Positions 25,894 to 34,687 of a DNA stretch of 64,000 nt are shown in pieces. This DNA comes from QVMG01 sp032073245 (GTDB taxonomy: Bacteria > Bacteroidota > Bacteroidia > Bacteroidales > Tannerellaceae): the NCBI GenBank assembly GCA_032073245.1, contig DAMANX010000011.1:1-64000 (forward strand). The letters run 5' to 3'. The translations under genes were made by a program, and so were the position numbers. The first letter of the stretch is position 1, and each line of letters begins with the position of its first letter. A model generated the notes under the pieces. The model worked only from the letters and a program-made list of their open reading frames with translations, was not told the origin of the DNA and searched no databases.

Positions 25894-26949
25894 TTACCGG
25901 AAACTAAAATCTACAATCAAAGGTAAGTGGTCACTAAAGCCTCCTTCATATTTAAATCCGAAGTAAGTGCGTTTAGGGCGATAACCACGCTCTGTTTTAT
26001 CTTTGGTTAAGAGGAATTTAGGAGTAAATATCTGAATGCTTTCAGGGATTACATGGAAAGAACTGTCTTTGGAAATAAGACGGTGATTGACAATAATCTG
26101 ATCCAGCTGACTCCATTCTCCACGGTATTTATGGCTTCCTGGAAATTGGAAAAGATTAGGATTAGCAAAAAGGTTATAGAGAGGAGGCTTTTCAATCTCC
26201 CTCAAAGGGGTATTTATAGATTCTTCTTCTGTCAGTAGTGGTACTGCTTTCAATACTTCAACTATACTTCTGTTTTTAGGTGTATCGTTGAAATCTCCCA
26301 TCAGTATCAGATTCGGTGATTGGCGTACCGCCAAAAGAGAATCACAAAGTTGACGCATGATTATTGCTGCATCTAACCGGAATGCTTCAGATTCTTTCTC
26401 GCCTCCTGACCGGGAAGGGAAATGACAGGCAAGTATATCCAGAGTATCTCCACTAATAATCTTTCCTGTTAAATGCAGAATATCGCGGGTCGGTTTTTTT
26501 CTGCCTTCACGATAAACAACCGGAACAGATTGATGGGAAATGTAAGCAAATTTATCACGCTGATAAAGAATGCCAACATTAATCCCTCTGGTATCGGAAC
26601 CGGTAGTTATACAATAGCGGTAATGCTGTTTTCGTAAGGGAGTTCGGGTAAGTAAATGGGTAAGAACAGAATCATTTTCCACTTCACACATACCAATAAT
26701 TGCCGGAGTACTCCACTCTCCAGCAGCATTAATAGTTTTAGCAATTTGTTGCAGTTTATGATTGTAACGTTTATTGGTCCAACGTCGATTACCGGTGGGT
26801 AGAAATTCCTCATCATTTGTTAATGGATCATCCTCCGTATCAAACAAATTCTCCACATTATACCACATCACCCGAAAGGCCTTGTTATCAGACTGAGCAG
26901 ATACAGAAACAAATAGTAAAGCCAATAATCCAATGAAAATATATCTCAT
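25894..26949 (-). CDS. Exported endonuclease/exonuclease/phosphatase-family protein
   Basis: A 351-residue protein with a short signal peptide (ends VSVSAQ). The EEP-fold motifs are present: MWYNVENLFD (Asn and metal-binding region), GMCEVEND (catalytic Glu), LILMGDFNDTP (Asp-x-Asn) and SDHLPLIVDF (catalytic Asp-His). The whole set suggests an active phosphodiesterase or nuclease outside the cytoplasm. The substrate, nucleic acid or phospholipid head group, cannot be told. Probably co-transcribed with the beta-helix lipoprotein upstream. Confidence 0.85.
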   Translation of the reverse strand: MRYIFIGLLALLFVSVSAQSDNKAFRVMWYNVENLFDTEDDPLTNDEEFLPTGNRRWTNKRYNHKLQQIAKTINAAGEWSTPAIIGMCEVENDSVLTHLLTRTPLRKQHYRYCITTGSDTRGINVGILYQRDKFAYISHQSVPVVYREGRKKPTRDILHLTGKIISGDTLDILACHFPSRSGGEKESEAFRLDAAIIMRQLCDSLLAVRQSPNLILMGDFNDTPKNRSIVEVLKAVPLLTEEESINTPLREIEKPPLYNLFANPNLFQFPGSHKYRGEWSQLDQIIVNHRLISKDSSFHVIPESIQIFTPKFLLTKDKTERGYRPKRTYFGFKYEGGFSDHLPLIVDFSFR

Positions 26950-26971
26950 CCCCTTTATTCTTGTATTAATA

Positions 26972-27005
26972 ACTCACCACTCATCGCTCATCACTCATCA
27001 CTCAT
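26972..27005. repeat. GATGAGTGATGAG-type repeat at a gene 3' end
   Basis: Tandem words of 7-9 nt (CTCATCACTCAT and CACTCATCGCTCAT on the plus strand) abut the TAA stop of the beta-helix lipoprotein gene. They are related to the inverted repeat at the rpiA 3' end (6208-6274). Confidence 0.75.
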
Positions 27006-28505
27006 TTAGTCCTCTTCTTCTTTCTCTACAAATTCATAGGCTCCAATAGTCGGAGCTTTCGGACTTACTGTGCGGCTAAAACCACGTAAATCAAAAGGGT
27101 AAAGAGCCGCGATTTCAGGATCCGCTGCTCCTACACCCACAATTGTATCTGCATCTAATTGGAAGTCATACGCATACTGATTTTCCCTGCCACCAGTCAT
27201 CCGGAACATCTTATATATATTTCTTGTTGGTTCCGGAACTAAGATCACATCCGTATAGTTCGGATTATCTTTTTCTAAAGTTTTCAGTACACAATGATTA
27301 AAATAATAATCAAATGATACAACTTCAGATCTTTCGATCATGATTTCTCCTTTGAGGTCATCTAATGTTTCTCTGGCAGCATGATTACCATCAATAATAC
27401 AATTATCAAATCCGGCAGAGATAGGAAGATATACACCTTTTGTTAATATGTTGGAGAAATGTAATGTATAAGTGCTGTCGATACGAGTATACATTGTCAT
27501 ATAATTAGCTAAAGTACTATGAGTAAAACTGTACTTTCCCCCTTTTAAAACAACAAGTGTATCTCGTGCATTACTTAGTTCGGTATTGATTACTTTTATA
27601 TCGCAGTTCCTGGCAGTGAGAACATTTCCGTCCATATTAGTTACCAGTGAGTTTGTTAAACTCAGTTTAGGTGTTTCAGGATTGGCAGTGAGGCAGGTAA
27701 TACCTGTTTTTCCATTACGAACATTGACCCAATCCATTTCGTTATTATAGCTATTCGGCTCAAAAAAGATACCACCCCACTGTGCAGGAGCACGATCATA
27801 AGGCAGGTCTTCTATAATTTTGTCTAGCCGGTCGCCACGGAAAGTGATGGGTTGCTTCCGGCTTCCTTTGGCTACCATTGTACCACGTACAATAATATTT
27901 GCTTTATCATGCATATAAAAAGTTGCTCCTTCGGCTATATTTACAGTTACATCCGGTGCAATCACCATTTGATTATATATGAGATAAGGACGATCGGCTG
28001 ACAAAAGTATATCTTCGGAAAATTCCACTCCCTGTTTATAGAGATTAACATCCTGGCCATAGGCCTCCAGTAAGACTCTTTGTTGATTACCATTAAATGT
28101 GAATAGAACAGAATCCTGTATGAGCAATGGTTGGTTAGTTCCATTTGGGTCAACCGTAACTTCCACAAATACATACATGCTGTCTTTGCCCTGTATGCCT
28201 ACATTCTCAAAACGTTCGCCTTTTCTTCCGTCAACATTCATACGAAAACCTGTCTGACCCGTACTCGCCAGCTCTATACGTTCTATGTTTAAAGGTTCAC
28301 TATTCTTATTGTATATCATGAACTGACGGGTGGTAGATCCAATCGAACTGAATATAGTATCAAAAGACAGTGTGTCAACAGAGAAGTTAAGGCGATGACT
28401 TGTATTAGTGGAATAGTTATCATCCAACCCGTCACATGCCGGTAATAGAAAACTCAGTACAGTAAACAAAATAACTCCATATAAGGATAATCTATTCATC
28501 TTCAA
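27006..28505 (-). CDS. Right-handed beta-helix lipoprotein
   Basis: A 499-residue lipoprotein: signal peptide then lipobox LLPAC (Cys about 24). The N-terminal region is Ig-like (phrases FDTIFSSIGSTTRQFMIYN). The C-terminal half is rich in beta-helix-like turns (ITFRGDRLDKII, NVRNGKTGITCL, HSTLANYMTMY). The family is widespread in Bacteroidales as a probable outer-membrane or surface protein of unknown substrate. It has no catalytic motif I recognise. It may start one Met later (MNRLSLYG). Confidence 0.78.
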   Translation of the reverse strand: MKMNRLSLYGVILFTVLSFLLPACDGLDDNYSTNTSHRLNFSVDTLSFDTIFSSIGSTTRQFMIYNKNSEPLNIERIELASTGQTGFRMNVDGRKGERFENVGIQGKDSMYVFVEVTVDPNGTNQPLLIQDSVLFTFNGNQQRVLLEAYGQDVNLYKQGVEFSEDILLSADRPYLIYNQMVIAPDVTVNIAEGATFYMHDKANIIVRGTMVAKGSRKQPITFRGDRLDKIIEDLPYDRAPAQWGGIFFEPNSYNNEMDWVNVRNGKTGITCLTANPETPKLSLTNSLVTNMDGNVLTARNCDIKVINTELSNARDTLVVLKGGKYSFTHSTLANYMTMYTRIDSTYTLHFSNILTKGVYLPISAGFDNCIIDGNHAARETLDDLKGEIMIERSEVVSFDYYFNHCVLKTLEKDNPNYTDVILVPEPTRNIYKMFRMTGGRENQYAYDFQLDADTIVGVGAADPEIAALYPFDLRGFSRTVSPKAPTIGAYEFVEKEEED

Positions 28506-28562
28506 AATGTATTTGATCCGCGTAAATCCACGCCTGAAAATATATTTTAATTCATATCAAAC

Positions 28563-28603
28563 AAAAAGAGGAGGAATACCATTTCGGCATTCTCCTCTTT
28601 TTT
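28563..28603 (-). terminator. Rho-independent terminator of pepD
   Basis: On the minus strand, 20 nt after the pepD stop, AGAGGAGAATGCC pairs with GGTATTCCTCCTCT (one bulge, one mismatch) and is followed by TTTTTG. Confidence 0.75.
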
Positions 28604-28622
28604 AAACGTATATCTATTCGTT

Positions 28623-30083
28623 TTATTTTGCAGGAATACTCTTTAATACCTCAAGAAGATGTTCCCACCATAAGGCAACCGTTGGTATTTCAATCTTTTC
28701 GCCCGGCGAATGAACATCACGCAATGTAGGGCCAAAGGAAATCATATCCAGATTAGGATACTTTTCAAGGAAAAGGCCGCACTCCAAACCGGCATGAATA
28801 GCCATGATCTTTGGTTCTTTACCAAACAGGCGTACATAAGCATCTTGCGCAACTTTTAGTATTTTTGAATCCGGATTAGGAGTCCATCCCGGATAACCGT
28901 CACCTTGCGTCACCTCGGCCAGAGATAGTTCGAAACAGGCTTTAACTGTATTTGCAATTGCTGTTTTACTTGAATCAATGGAACTGCGTTGGCTGGTTCC
29001 CACAACAATTGTATTGTTTTCTTTCATTTTTACAGAAGCCAGATTGGTCGATGTCTCAACTAATCCTTCAATATCATGACTCATAGCAATTACACCATGA
29101 GGACATGCTTGTAAAGCCAATAAAAGTTCTACAGAAGTGTCCATATCAATAACTGTTTCAGGCCTTTCCACGGACTCCATTGCTAAGCGTACTTTAGGAT
29201 CAACATGCTTCAATTCGTTTTCAATATCTGCAGCAAAACTATTCAACATTACCCTTATTTTTTCTTTATCACAAGATTGGATACCGATAATTGCATTAGC
29301 TTCCCGTGCAATTGCATTACGCAAATTACCTCCATTAATAGAGCCGAGTTCAAATGTGAAATCACCATCAATCAATAAGTAAAGAAAACGAACCAGTATT
29401 TTATTAGCATTACCTAATCCTTTGTGGATATCACCGCCCGAATGGCCACCGTTTAATCCACTAACATCAATGCGGAAATATTGCATATCCTGGGAAGCTT
29501 CAACCGGCTGGTAAGTAAAAGTTGCTTGCGTATCTTTACCACCAGCACAACCGATAAACAATTCTCCTTCATCTTCACTGTCCAGATTAAGCAGAATTTC
29601 ACCTGTCATAAAACCTTCCTGAAGTGCTTTCGCTCCTGTTAATCCTGTCTCTTCGTCAACAGTGAAAAGGCATTCAATCGGGCCATGTTCTATATTATCA
29701 GAAGCCAGAATTGCAAGTTCGGCAGCCATTCCTATGCCATTATCTGCACCAAGAGTGGTGCCATTTGCACGCAACCATTCACCATCTACTATAGTTTCAA
29801 TAGGATCATTGTCGAAATCAAATGTTTTATCACTATTTTTTTCACAAACCATATCCATGTGTGATTGCAGAATGACAGTCGGCAACTTTTCAAAACCAGG
29901 AGTTGCAGGTTTAAACATCAGGATATTTCCTACTTCATCCTTTTTTATCAATACATTATACTGTGCGGCAAAAGCTTCCAAATATTGGATAATTTTACCT
30001 TCTTTTTTAGATGGACGAGGCACTTGTGTGATTTCATGGAAAAACTTCCAAACGATTTCGGGCTTTAAGTCTGTAATCTTCAT
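28623..30083 (-). CDS. pepD: Aminoacyl-histidine dipeptidase (peptidase D)
   Basis: A 486-residue M20-family zinc aminopeptidase cutting Xaa-His and other dipeptides. Metal site residues are seen in SHMDMVCE (H75, D77), GADNGIGMA (D114) and DEETGLTG (E144 and E145), and catalysis uses the conserved acidic cluster. Full length. Cytoplasmic, with no signal peptide. It has its own terminator downstream, so it is probably a single-gene unit. Confidence 0.92.
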   Translation of the reverse strand: MKITDLKPEIVWKFFHEITQVPRPSKKEGKIIQYLEAFAAQYNVLIKKDEVGNILMFKPATPGFEKLPTVILQSHMDMVCEKNSDKTFDFDNDPIETIVDGEWLRANGTTLGADNGIGMAAELAILASDNIEHGPIECLFTVDEETGLTGAKALQEGFMTGEILLNLDSEDEGELFIGCAGGKDTQATFTYQPVEASQDMQYFRIDVSGLNGGHSGGDIHKGLGNANKILVRFLYLLIDGDFTFELGSINGGNLRNAIAREANAIIGIQSCDKEKIRVMLNSFAADIENELKHVDPKVRLAMESVERPETVIDMDTSVELLLALQACPHGVIAMSHDIEGLVETSTNLASVKMKENNTIVVGTSQRSSIDSSKTAIANTVKACFELSLAEVTQGDGYPGWTPNPDSKILKVAQDAYVRLFGKEPKIMAIHAGLECGLFLEKYPNLDMISFGPTLRDVHSPGEKIEIPTVALWWEHLLEVLKSIPAK

Positions 30084-30212
30084 AATGTTATAAATTATTT
30101 AAATGTATGATAGATATAACTATATTGTTAATTATGTCAACATATAAGGCTTTGTCTTCGAAAAAAAGTAGAATAAAATACTGAAAAGGTATTTTATAAT
30201 CAGTTAAACTCT

Positions 30213-30220
30213 TATATTTG
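30213..30220 (+). promoter_or_regulatory. -7 box for the small membrane protein gene
   Basis: The word TATATTTG fits TAnnTTTG, 19 nt before the ATG at 30240. Confidence 0.5.
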
Positions 30221-30239
30221 CGTCACAAATATACAGAAA

Positions 30240-30455
30240 ATGCTTACAACCTTATTACTTACGGTTATAATTATTGTTATTTGTGTAGTGCTTTTGGCTA
30301 TTAAAGTGATAGTAAAAAAGGGGGGGAGATTCCCAAATACACATATTGATGGTAACAAAGCGCTAGGCGAAAAGGGGATTCATTGTGCAAAAACACAACA
30401 TCGCCAGGCGATGAATCAGCGAAACCTCGAAGAGCGAATGAAGGAAACAGAGTAA
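30240..30455 (+). CDS. Small one-TM protein, unknown function
   Basis: A 71-residue protein: one N-terminal membrane helix (about 3-24), a basic stop (KVIVKKGGRFP), then a short soluble part with His, Cys and Gln residues (GEKGIHCAKTQHRQ). I recall similar short proteins with a GGRFPxxH...GNxALxxxGIxCAxxQ pattern in Bacteroidales. It has no assigned function. It is a good gene: it has a -7 box and lies 36 nt before the OmpH gene on the same strand. Confidence 0.72.
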   Translation: MLTTLLLTVIIIVICVVLLAIKVIVKKGGRFPNTHIDGNKALGEKGIHCAKTQHRQAMNQRNLEERMKETE

Positions 30456-30491
30456 AAAATAAAAATATTATAAAGATTTAATTTACACTTT

Positions 30492-31094
30492 ATGAAGAAC
30501 ATTAACTATATCATTAATGGTGTGTTGGCTGTTGCCGTTGTAGTTTTATTTATATTACATTTCTCTGGTGGTAAATCGGAGGTTGTGGCAAAAACATTTA
30601 CACCTGGTGATGAATCAGCTGTTACATTACCAATTGCTTACGTCAATGTCGATTCTCTTTTGATGAATTATAACTATGCAAAGGATTTGTATGAAATGCA
30701 AATGAAAAGTCAAGAGAATGCACGTCTAAATATATCTCAAAAAATGCGTGAATTGGAAAAAGATGCGGCAGAATTTCAACGTAAAATTGAAAACAATGCA
30801 TTTCTTTCCCGTGAACGTGCCGAGCAGGAACAACAGCGTATTTTAAAGAAAGAAAGAGATTTACAGGAATTGGATAATCGTTCTGCTCAGGAATTGATGG
30901 CTGAACAACAACGCATGAGTGAAACATTGCGTGATACACTTATTTCTCAATTAAAGCTTTACAACCAGGATAAAGGCTATCAGGTAATTTTAAGTAATAC
31001 AGGAGGTGATAATATCCTTTTAGCAAATGATGCTTACGATATTACAGCTGAACTGATAGAAATAATGAATAAGAGTTATTCTCCTGCAAAATAA
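30492..31094 (+). CDS. OmpH/Skp-family periplasmic chaperone
   Basis: A 200-residue protein with an N-terminal hydrophobic signal or anchor (about 7-23). The domain opens with PIAYVNVDSLL and has two long helices with heptads (about 70-145), then the beta segment GYQVILSNTGG, as in Skp. Skp-like proteins hold unfolded outer-membrane proteins in the periplasm. It is followed by a clear terminator. Confidence 0.85.
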   Translation: MKNINYIINGVLAVAVVVLFILHFSGGKSEVVAKTFTPGDESAVTLPIAYVNVDSLLMNYNYAKDLYEMQMKSQENARLNISQKMRELEKDAAEFQRKIENNAFLSRERAEQEQQRILKKERDLQELDNRSAQELMAEQQRMSETLRDTLISQLKLYNQDKGYQVILSNTGGDNILLANDAYDITAELIEIMNKSYSPAK

Positions 31095-31116
31095 GGTAAT
31101 AAAAACTGAATATATG

Positions 31117-31145
31117 AAAAGCGTCACTTAATAGTGGCGCTTTTT
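31117..31145 (+). terminator. Rho-independent terminator of the OmpH gene
   Basis: AAAAGCGTCACT pairs with AGTGGCGCTTTT (one G-U) around TAAT, followed by a T-run, 22 nt after the stop codon. Confidence 0.85.
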
Positions 31146-31227
31146 GTTTAGCACTAAATGTAGTTTACTATATATGATTTTTCCTTAAATGAAAATATTT
31201 AGCTATTGTTATATTTGAATATAAATT

Positions 31228-31320
31228 TTCAACACGGAGACACAGAGCACACGGAGATTTATATATTAAAATCAAATATCAAATAAAAAAACTCTGTGAG
31301 CTCTGTGTCTCCGTGTTGAA
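31228..31320. repeat. CACGGAGACACAGAG inverted repeat
   Basis: Arms of 29 nt at 31228-31256 and 31292-31320 (core CTCTGTGTCTCCGTGTTGAA) with two mismatches. Related to the arms at 45934-46018. It occupies the 304-nt gap between the OmpH gene and a convergent membrane protein gene, which holds nothing else but the OmpH terminator. Confidence 0.8.
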
Positions 31321-31398
31321 AAAATCTTCAAATTCTTTTTGATTTAATATGGTATCTTTCGGGAAATACTATATTTATAAAGTTATATAGTTAGGAAT

Positions 31399-31728
31399 TT
31401 ATTCTTTCTTATTTGGAGTCGCAAAAGCACTATAGATTTGTAATACTGCTGCGATAGTAAGACAAGGAATCCACTCTTTGCGATCAGCGAACATCAGCCC
31501 GGAGGATAAGATCATCAGCAAGCCGGCGAAGATATTATTACGATGAAGGCGTTTCTGGCGAAAATTCATATCTAAAGTGGGATAAGTAATATAGCAAACG
31601 GATAAACCTGCAGCCCCTATTGCAAACAAATAGGGCGCAAAGAACCATCCGATAAAATGAAGAATAGCACCGATAAGAAGACAGATAGCAGCCAGGTAAT
31701 AAATAGTGGTACGGGTATTTTCGTTCAT
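31399..31728 (-). CDS. Small four-helix membrane protein
   Basis: A 109-residue protein with four hydrophobic segments (about 8-25, 31-49, 65-80 and 87-103). No family with a known role is recognised. Its ATG directly follows the FtsB-like gene's stop codon with no gap, so the two are very likely co-translated. A link to cell division is inferred only from that context. Confidence 0.65.
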   Translation of the reverse strand: MNENTRTTIYYLAAICLLIGAILHFIGWFFAPYLFAIGAAGLSVCYITYPTLDMNFRQKRLHRNNIFAGLLMILSSGLMFADRKEWIPCLTIAAVLQIYSAFATPNKKE

Positions 31729-32034
31729 TTATTTGTCTTTGATAATGAAAACATCTTCATTGGGTTTCTTCATTAAATACTCTTCCCGTGCAAAACGTTC
31801 CAAGCCTTCTTTGTCGGTATGCAGGTCGTTCAGCTTTTGACGATTCTCAGCAATCTCTTCTTCATAGAATTTGATCTCTTTCTCCAGGCTACGGATTTTC
31901 TCGTCGTATTGATAGCGGTTATATAGGCTGCTATCTCCCGCAGTGAAAGTAAGTCCCACGAAGATAATCGTGACCAACCAATAAGCATTGATCCACGAAA
32001 GATATTTGTTGTAAAAGTCTTTAATGCGTGACAT
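31729..32034 (-). CDS. FtsB/DivIC-like septum formation initiator
   Basis: A 101-residue single-pass protein: cytoplasmic N-terminus, membrane helix about 18-32, then an acidic coiled coil (SLEKEIKFYEEEIAENRQ) and the family-typical ERFAREEYLMKKPNED near the C-terminus. FtsB proteins bridge the early and late divisome. It is divergent from dnaX, and a predicted -7 box sits at 32052-32059. Confidence 0.82.
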   Translation of the reverse strand: MSRIKDFYNKYLSWINAYWLVTIIFVGLTFTAGDSSLYNRYQYDEKIRSLEKEIKFYEEEIAENRQKLNDLHTDKEGLERFAREEYLMKKPNEDVFIIKDK

Positions 32035-32051
32035 AGGGGCATATGTTTTTG

Positions 32052-32059
32052 CAAATATA
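32052..32059 (-). promoter_or_regulatory. -7 box for the FtsB-like gene
   Basis: The minus-strand word TATATTTG fits TAnnTTTG, 17 nt before the start codon. Confidence 0.5.
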
Positions 32060-32075
32060 AATGAAATATTTTGTT

Positions 32076-32083
32076 TATCTTTG
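32076..32083 (+). promoter_or_regulatory. -7 box for dnaX
   Basis: The word TATCTTTG fits TAnnTTTG, 22 nt before the ATG at 32106. The upstream in-frame ATG at 32061 precedes it, so cannot be the start of this transcript's protein. Confidence 0.5.
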
Positions 32084-32105
32084 TGTATTCAATAAAAAGC
32101 GACAC

Positions 32106-33839
32106 ATGGATAACTATATTGTCTCGGCACGTAAATATCGCCCCTCTACTTTCCAGAGTGTAGTAGGACAAAAAACACTTACTGTCACTCTTAAAAATGC
32201 CATCCAGAACAATAAATTGGCACATGCATATCTTTTCTGTGGCCCGCGTGGAGTAGGGAAGACTTCATGTGCCCGTATCTTTGCCAAAACTATCAACTGC
32301 TTGAATCCAACAAGTGATGGAGAGTCTTGCAATGCATGCGAATCCTGTCAGGCTTTTAACGAACAACGTTCTTATAATATCCATGAACTGGATGCTGCAT
32401 CAAACAACTCAGTGGATGATATTCGTTCATTGATTGATCAGGTGCGTATCCCTCCCCCAATAGGTAAATATAAAGTATTCATTATTGATGAGGTTCACAT
32501 GTTGAGTTCTGCGGCGTTCAATGCTTTTCTGAAGACATTGGAAGAGCCTCCTCATCATGCTCTCTTTATTTTGGCTACCACAGAAAAGCATAAAGTATTG
32601 CCTACGATTCTTTCCCGTTGCCAGGTGTATGATTTTTCGCGTATTACGATTGCAGATATCGTAGATCATTTGCAGCATGTGACCAATTGCGAAGGTGGAA
32701 AAGCTGAACCGGAGGCATTGAATGTGATAGCTCAAAAAGCGGATGGCGGTCTGCGTGATGCTTTATCTATCTTTGACCAGGTCCTTAGTTTTACAAATGG
32801 AAATATCACTTATCAATCGGTTATTGATAACCTGAATGTACTGGATTATGAGTATTACTTCCGTTTAACGGATGCAATCCTGGCTGGTAATGTAAGGGGA
32901 GCAATCATCCTGCTGAATGAGATCTTGGGTAAAGGATTTGATGGGCAAAATATCATTAGTGGATTGGCGGGACATTTTCGTGATCTTTTGGTTTGTAAGG
33001 ATGAGGCTACATTGGTGTTATTTGAAGTAGGAGCTTCTATACGTGAACGTTACATTGAAATGGCAAAACGATGTGCCGATCCTTTTCTTTTCAGGGCAAT
33101 AGAATTAGCCAATCAATGTGATCTCAATTATAGAGCTAGTCGCAATAAACGATTGCTTCTAGAGTTGACTCTCATTCAATTATGTCAATTGAACCGTCCT
33201 GTGACTTCGACAGAGGAAGAAGATAAAAAAAAAACTCTAATTGAACCGATTAACACGGGTTCTCCGGTTACTCAACCAACAAAACCGTCCATTCAGGCTG
33301 AAACAAAGATAATTACCACCCAAATGCCGGTAAATGTACAACCTGTCATGCCTACTGTTCCAACTGCAACAGCAGTAAAAAATACTTCATCGCGTCCGGT
33401 CAGTACTTCTTTCAAGGTTTTGGATGATAAACCTAAAGAGGAGATATCACAGCAAGCAGAAAAGGTCGCCGAATTAACAACTCCATTTACACAAGATGAT
33501 CTGGTTACTCAATGGAATGCTTTTGCAGAAACCATTGATACAAAAGTTTATCTTAAGAATACAATGATAAATTCCAAACCTGTTTTACTTGAAAATTTTC
33601 TTTTTGAAATTGCAGTCCATAATCAGGGGCAACAGGAAGAACTTTCAAACTCTGCTGTTTCTATTCTATCATACCTGCGACATCATCTGAAAAACACACA
33701 TATCCAGATGCGAATCCGTATCAGTGAATCAAATGAGAAAAAACTGGCTTATACTACGACAGAGAAATACCAGCATTTACTGGAAATCAATCCTCTCTTA
33801 GGAAAATTGAAAGATGAATTTAATCTGGCGATAGATTAA
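32106..33839 (+). CDS. dnaX: DNA polymerase III subunit gamma/tau
   Basis: A 577-residue clamp-loader ATPase. The start is taken at MDNYIVSARKYRP. Motifs: Walker A GPRGVGKTS (about 41-49), a zinc-binding Cys cluster (about 60-80, with CNACESC), Walker B IIDEVHML and the sensor/arginine-finger region TILSRCQVYDF. The C-terminal ~200 residues are a Thr/Pro-rich linker and a tau-like domain. No frameshift-prone A-run with hairpin was confirmed, but a run of nine A's occurs at about 33225-33233, where gamma could be produced by slippage as in some other species. Confidence 0.93.
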   Translation: MDNYIVSARKYRPSTFQSVVGQKTLTVTLKNAIQNNKLAHAYLFCGPRGVGKTSCARIFAKTINCLNPTSDGESCNACESCQAFNEQRSYNIHELDAASNNSVDDIRSLIDQVRIPPPIGKYKVFIIDEVHMLSSAAFNAFLKTLEEPPHHALFILATTEKHKVLPTILSRCQVYDFSRITIADIVDHLQHVTNCEGGKAEPEALNVIAQKADGGLRDALSIFDQVLSFTNGNITYQSVIDNLNVLDYEYYFRLTDAILAGNVRGAIILLNEILGKGFDGQNIISGLAGHFRDLLVCKDEATLVLFEVGASIRERYIEMAKRCADPFLFRAIELANQCDLNYRASRNKRLLLELTLIQLCQLNRPVTSTEEEDKKKTLIEPINTGSPVTQPTKPSIQAETKIITTQMPVNVQPVMPTVPTATAVKNTSSRPVSTSFKVLDDKPKEEISQQAEKVAELTTPFTQDDLVTQWNAFAETIDTKVYLKNTMINSKPVLLENFLFEIAVHNQGQQEELSNSAVSILSYLRHHLKNTHIQMRIRISESNEKKLAYTTTEKYQHLLEINPLLGKLKDEFNLAID

Positions 33840-33874
33840 GGTTGTCAGCTGGTTTCTTTACCTTCCAAAAATCC

Positions 33875-33970
33875 CATTAAACGGCGTCATTTTCTCATTA
33901 AATGGAGTTGGCAACGCCATTAAACGGAGTATGAGACTCCATTAAATGGAAATTAAACTCCATTTAATGG
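33875..33970. repeat. Tandem ~22-nt array (CATTAAAYGGAGT)
   Basis: Units start at 33875, 33896, 33918, 33940 and 33961, a period of 21-22 nt. Each starts CATTAAA(C/T)GG or CATTTAATGG, and the middle units continue with GAGT. The unit core CCATTAAATGG is palindromic. The sequence is unrelated to the other arrays in the window, but the period is the same. Confidence 0.85.
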
Positions 33971-34005
33971 AAAAACGGCTATTTTTATTTTTCTGATAGA
34001 GGAAA

Positions 34006-34304
34006 ATGTGAAGATCATATGATATTAGTATCTCGGCTCCTCTTCTTGGATAAGAAGAGTGGGACCGCCGCCTCAGCGGGGGTGGAGCAGTTTGATTTCT
34101 TTATCAATGTTTACCTCTTTAGTTTTCTTCCTCTATAGCTAATCTAACTCACGTAAACGGCTAATTTTAATGAATAATAATAGGAGTCAAACTGCTCCAC
34201 CACTGCGGGGCAGCGGTCCCCCTCTTCTTATCCAAGAAGAGGAGCTGAAATGTCCACTTGATATTATCCAAAATAGTCCACTCGGTATTTCTGGATCTTC
34301 ACAT
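34006..34304. repeat. MITE-like nested inverted repeat
   Basis: Inner arms of about 62 nt at 34033-34095 and 34187-34248 are complementary with a few mismatches, and each contains its own palindrome CTCTTCTT-x4-AAGAAGAG. Outer arms ATGTGAAGATC / GATCTTCACAT (34006-34016, 34294-34304) are a perfect 11-nt inverted repeat. No open reading frame lies between them. Confidence 0.75.
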
Positions 34305-34687
34305 ATTACAAAATTCGAAAACTTTTTTATATTCGATTGATTGAAATATCATATTGTCATTTATCAGCGATAACGGCTCCATTATATAGCTGATATTTTT
34401 TCGTTTCATGGCGAGAAACACTTTTTAACCTATCGTATTTTCTCTAATAGTAAGTGAATGTTGACTTTTTGCTAAATCCTTTGTTTTATGTTTTTTCGTC
34501 TTCAGATATATTAAATTGTTTATAAACTAAAAACATCATTCTTTTTGCTTGATAATCAAGTATTCAGATTTTTATTAAAGAAAAAGAGAAGAAGAGTAAG
34601 TAAATATTTCAAATAAATCGTTTATACTTGTAGTATAAAGAGTAAAAACGCACCTGAGATAGGTTAGATGCGCCTAGTGTAATTTTT

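Larger units (their letters stand above)
33840..34687. other. 848-nt gap with repeats before the PUL
   Basis: No gene is seen. It holds a tandem 22-nt array (33875-33970) and a large MITE-like inverted repeat (34006-34304), listed separately. The last 380 nt are AT-rich, with a weak promoter-like TATACTTG at 34623-34630 before the sigma gene. Confidence 0.7.

Noticed and set aside
29662..30093. 143-residue frame opposite pepD
   Set aside because: A shadow of the intact pepD gene, with no promoter or homology features.
33225..33233. Programmed frameshift in dnaX
   Set aside because: A run of A's exists, but no downstream hairpin or nearby stop in the shifted frame was confirmed, so it is only mentioned in the gene entry.
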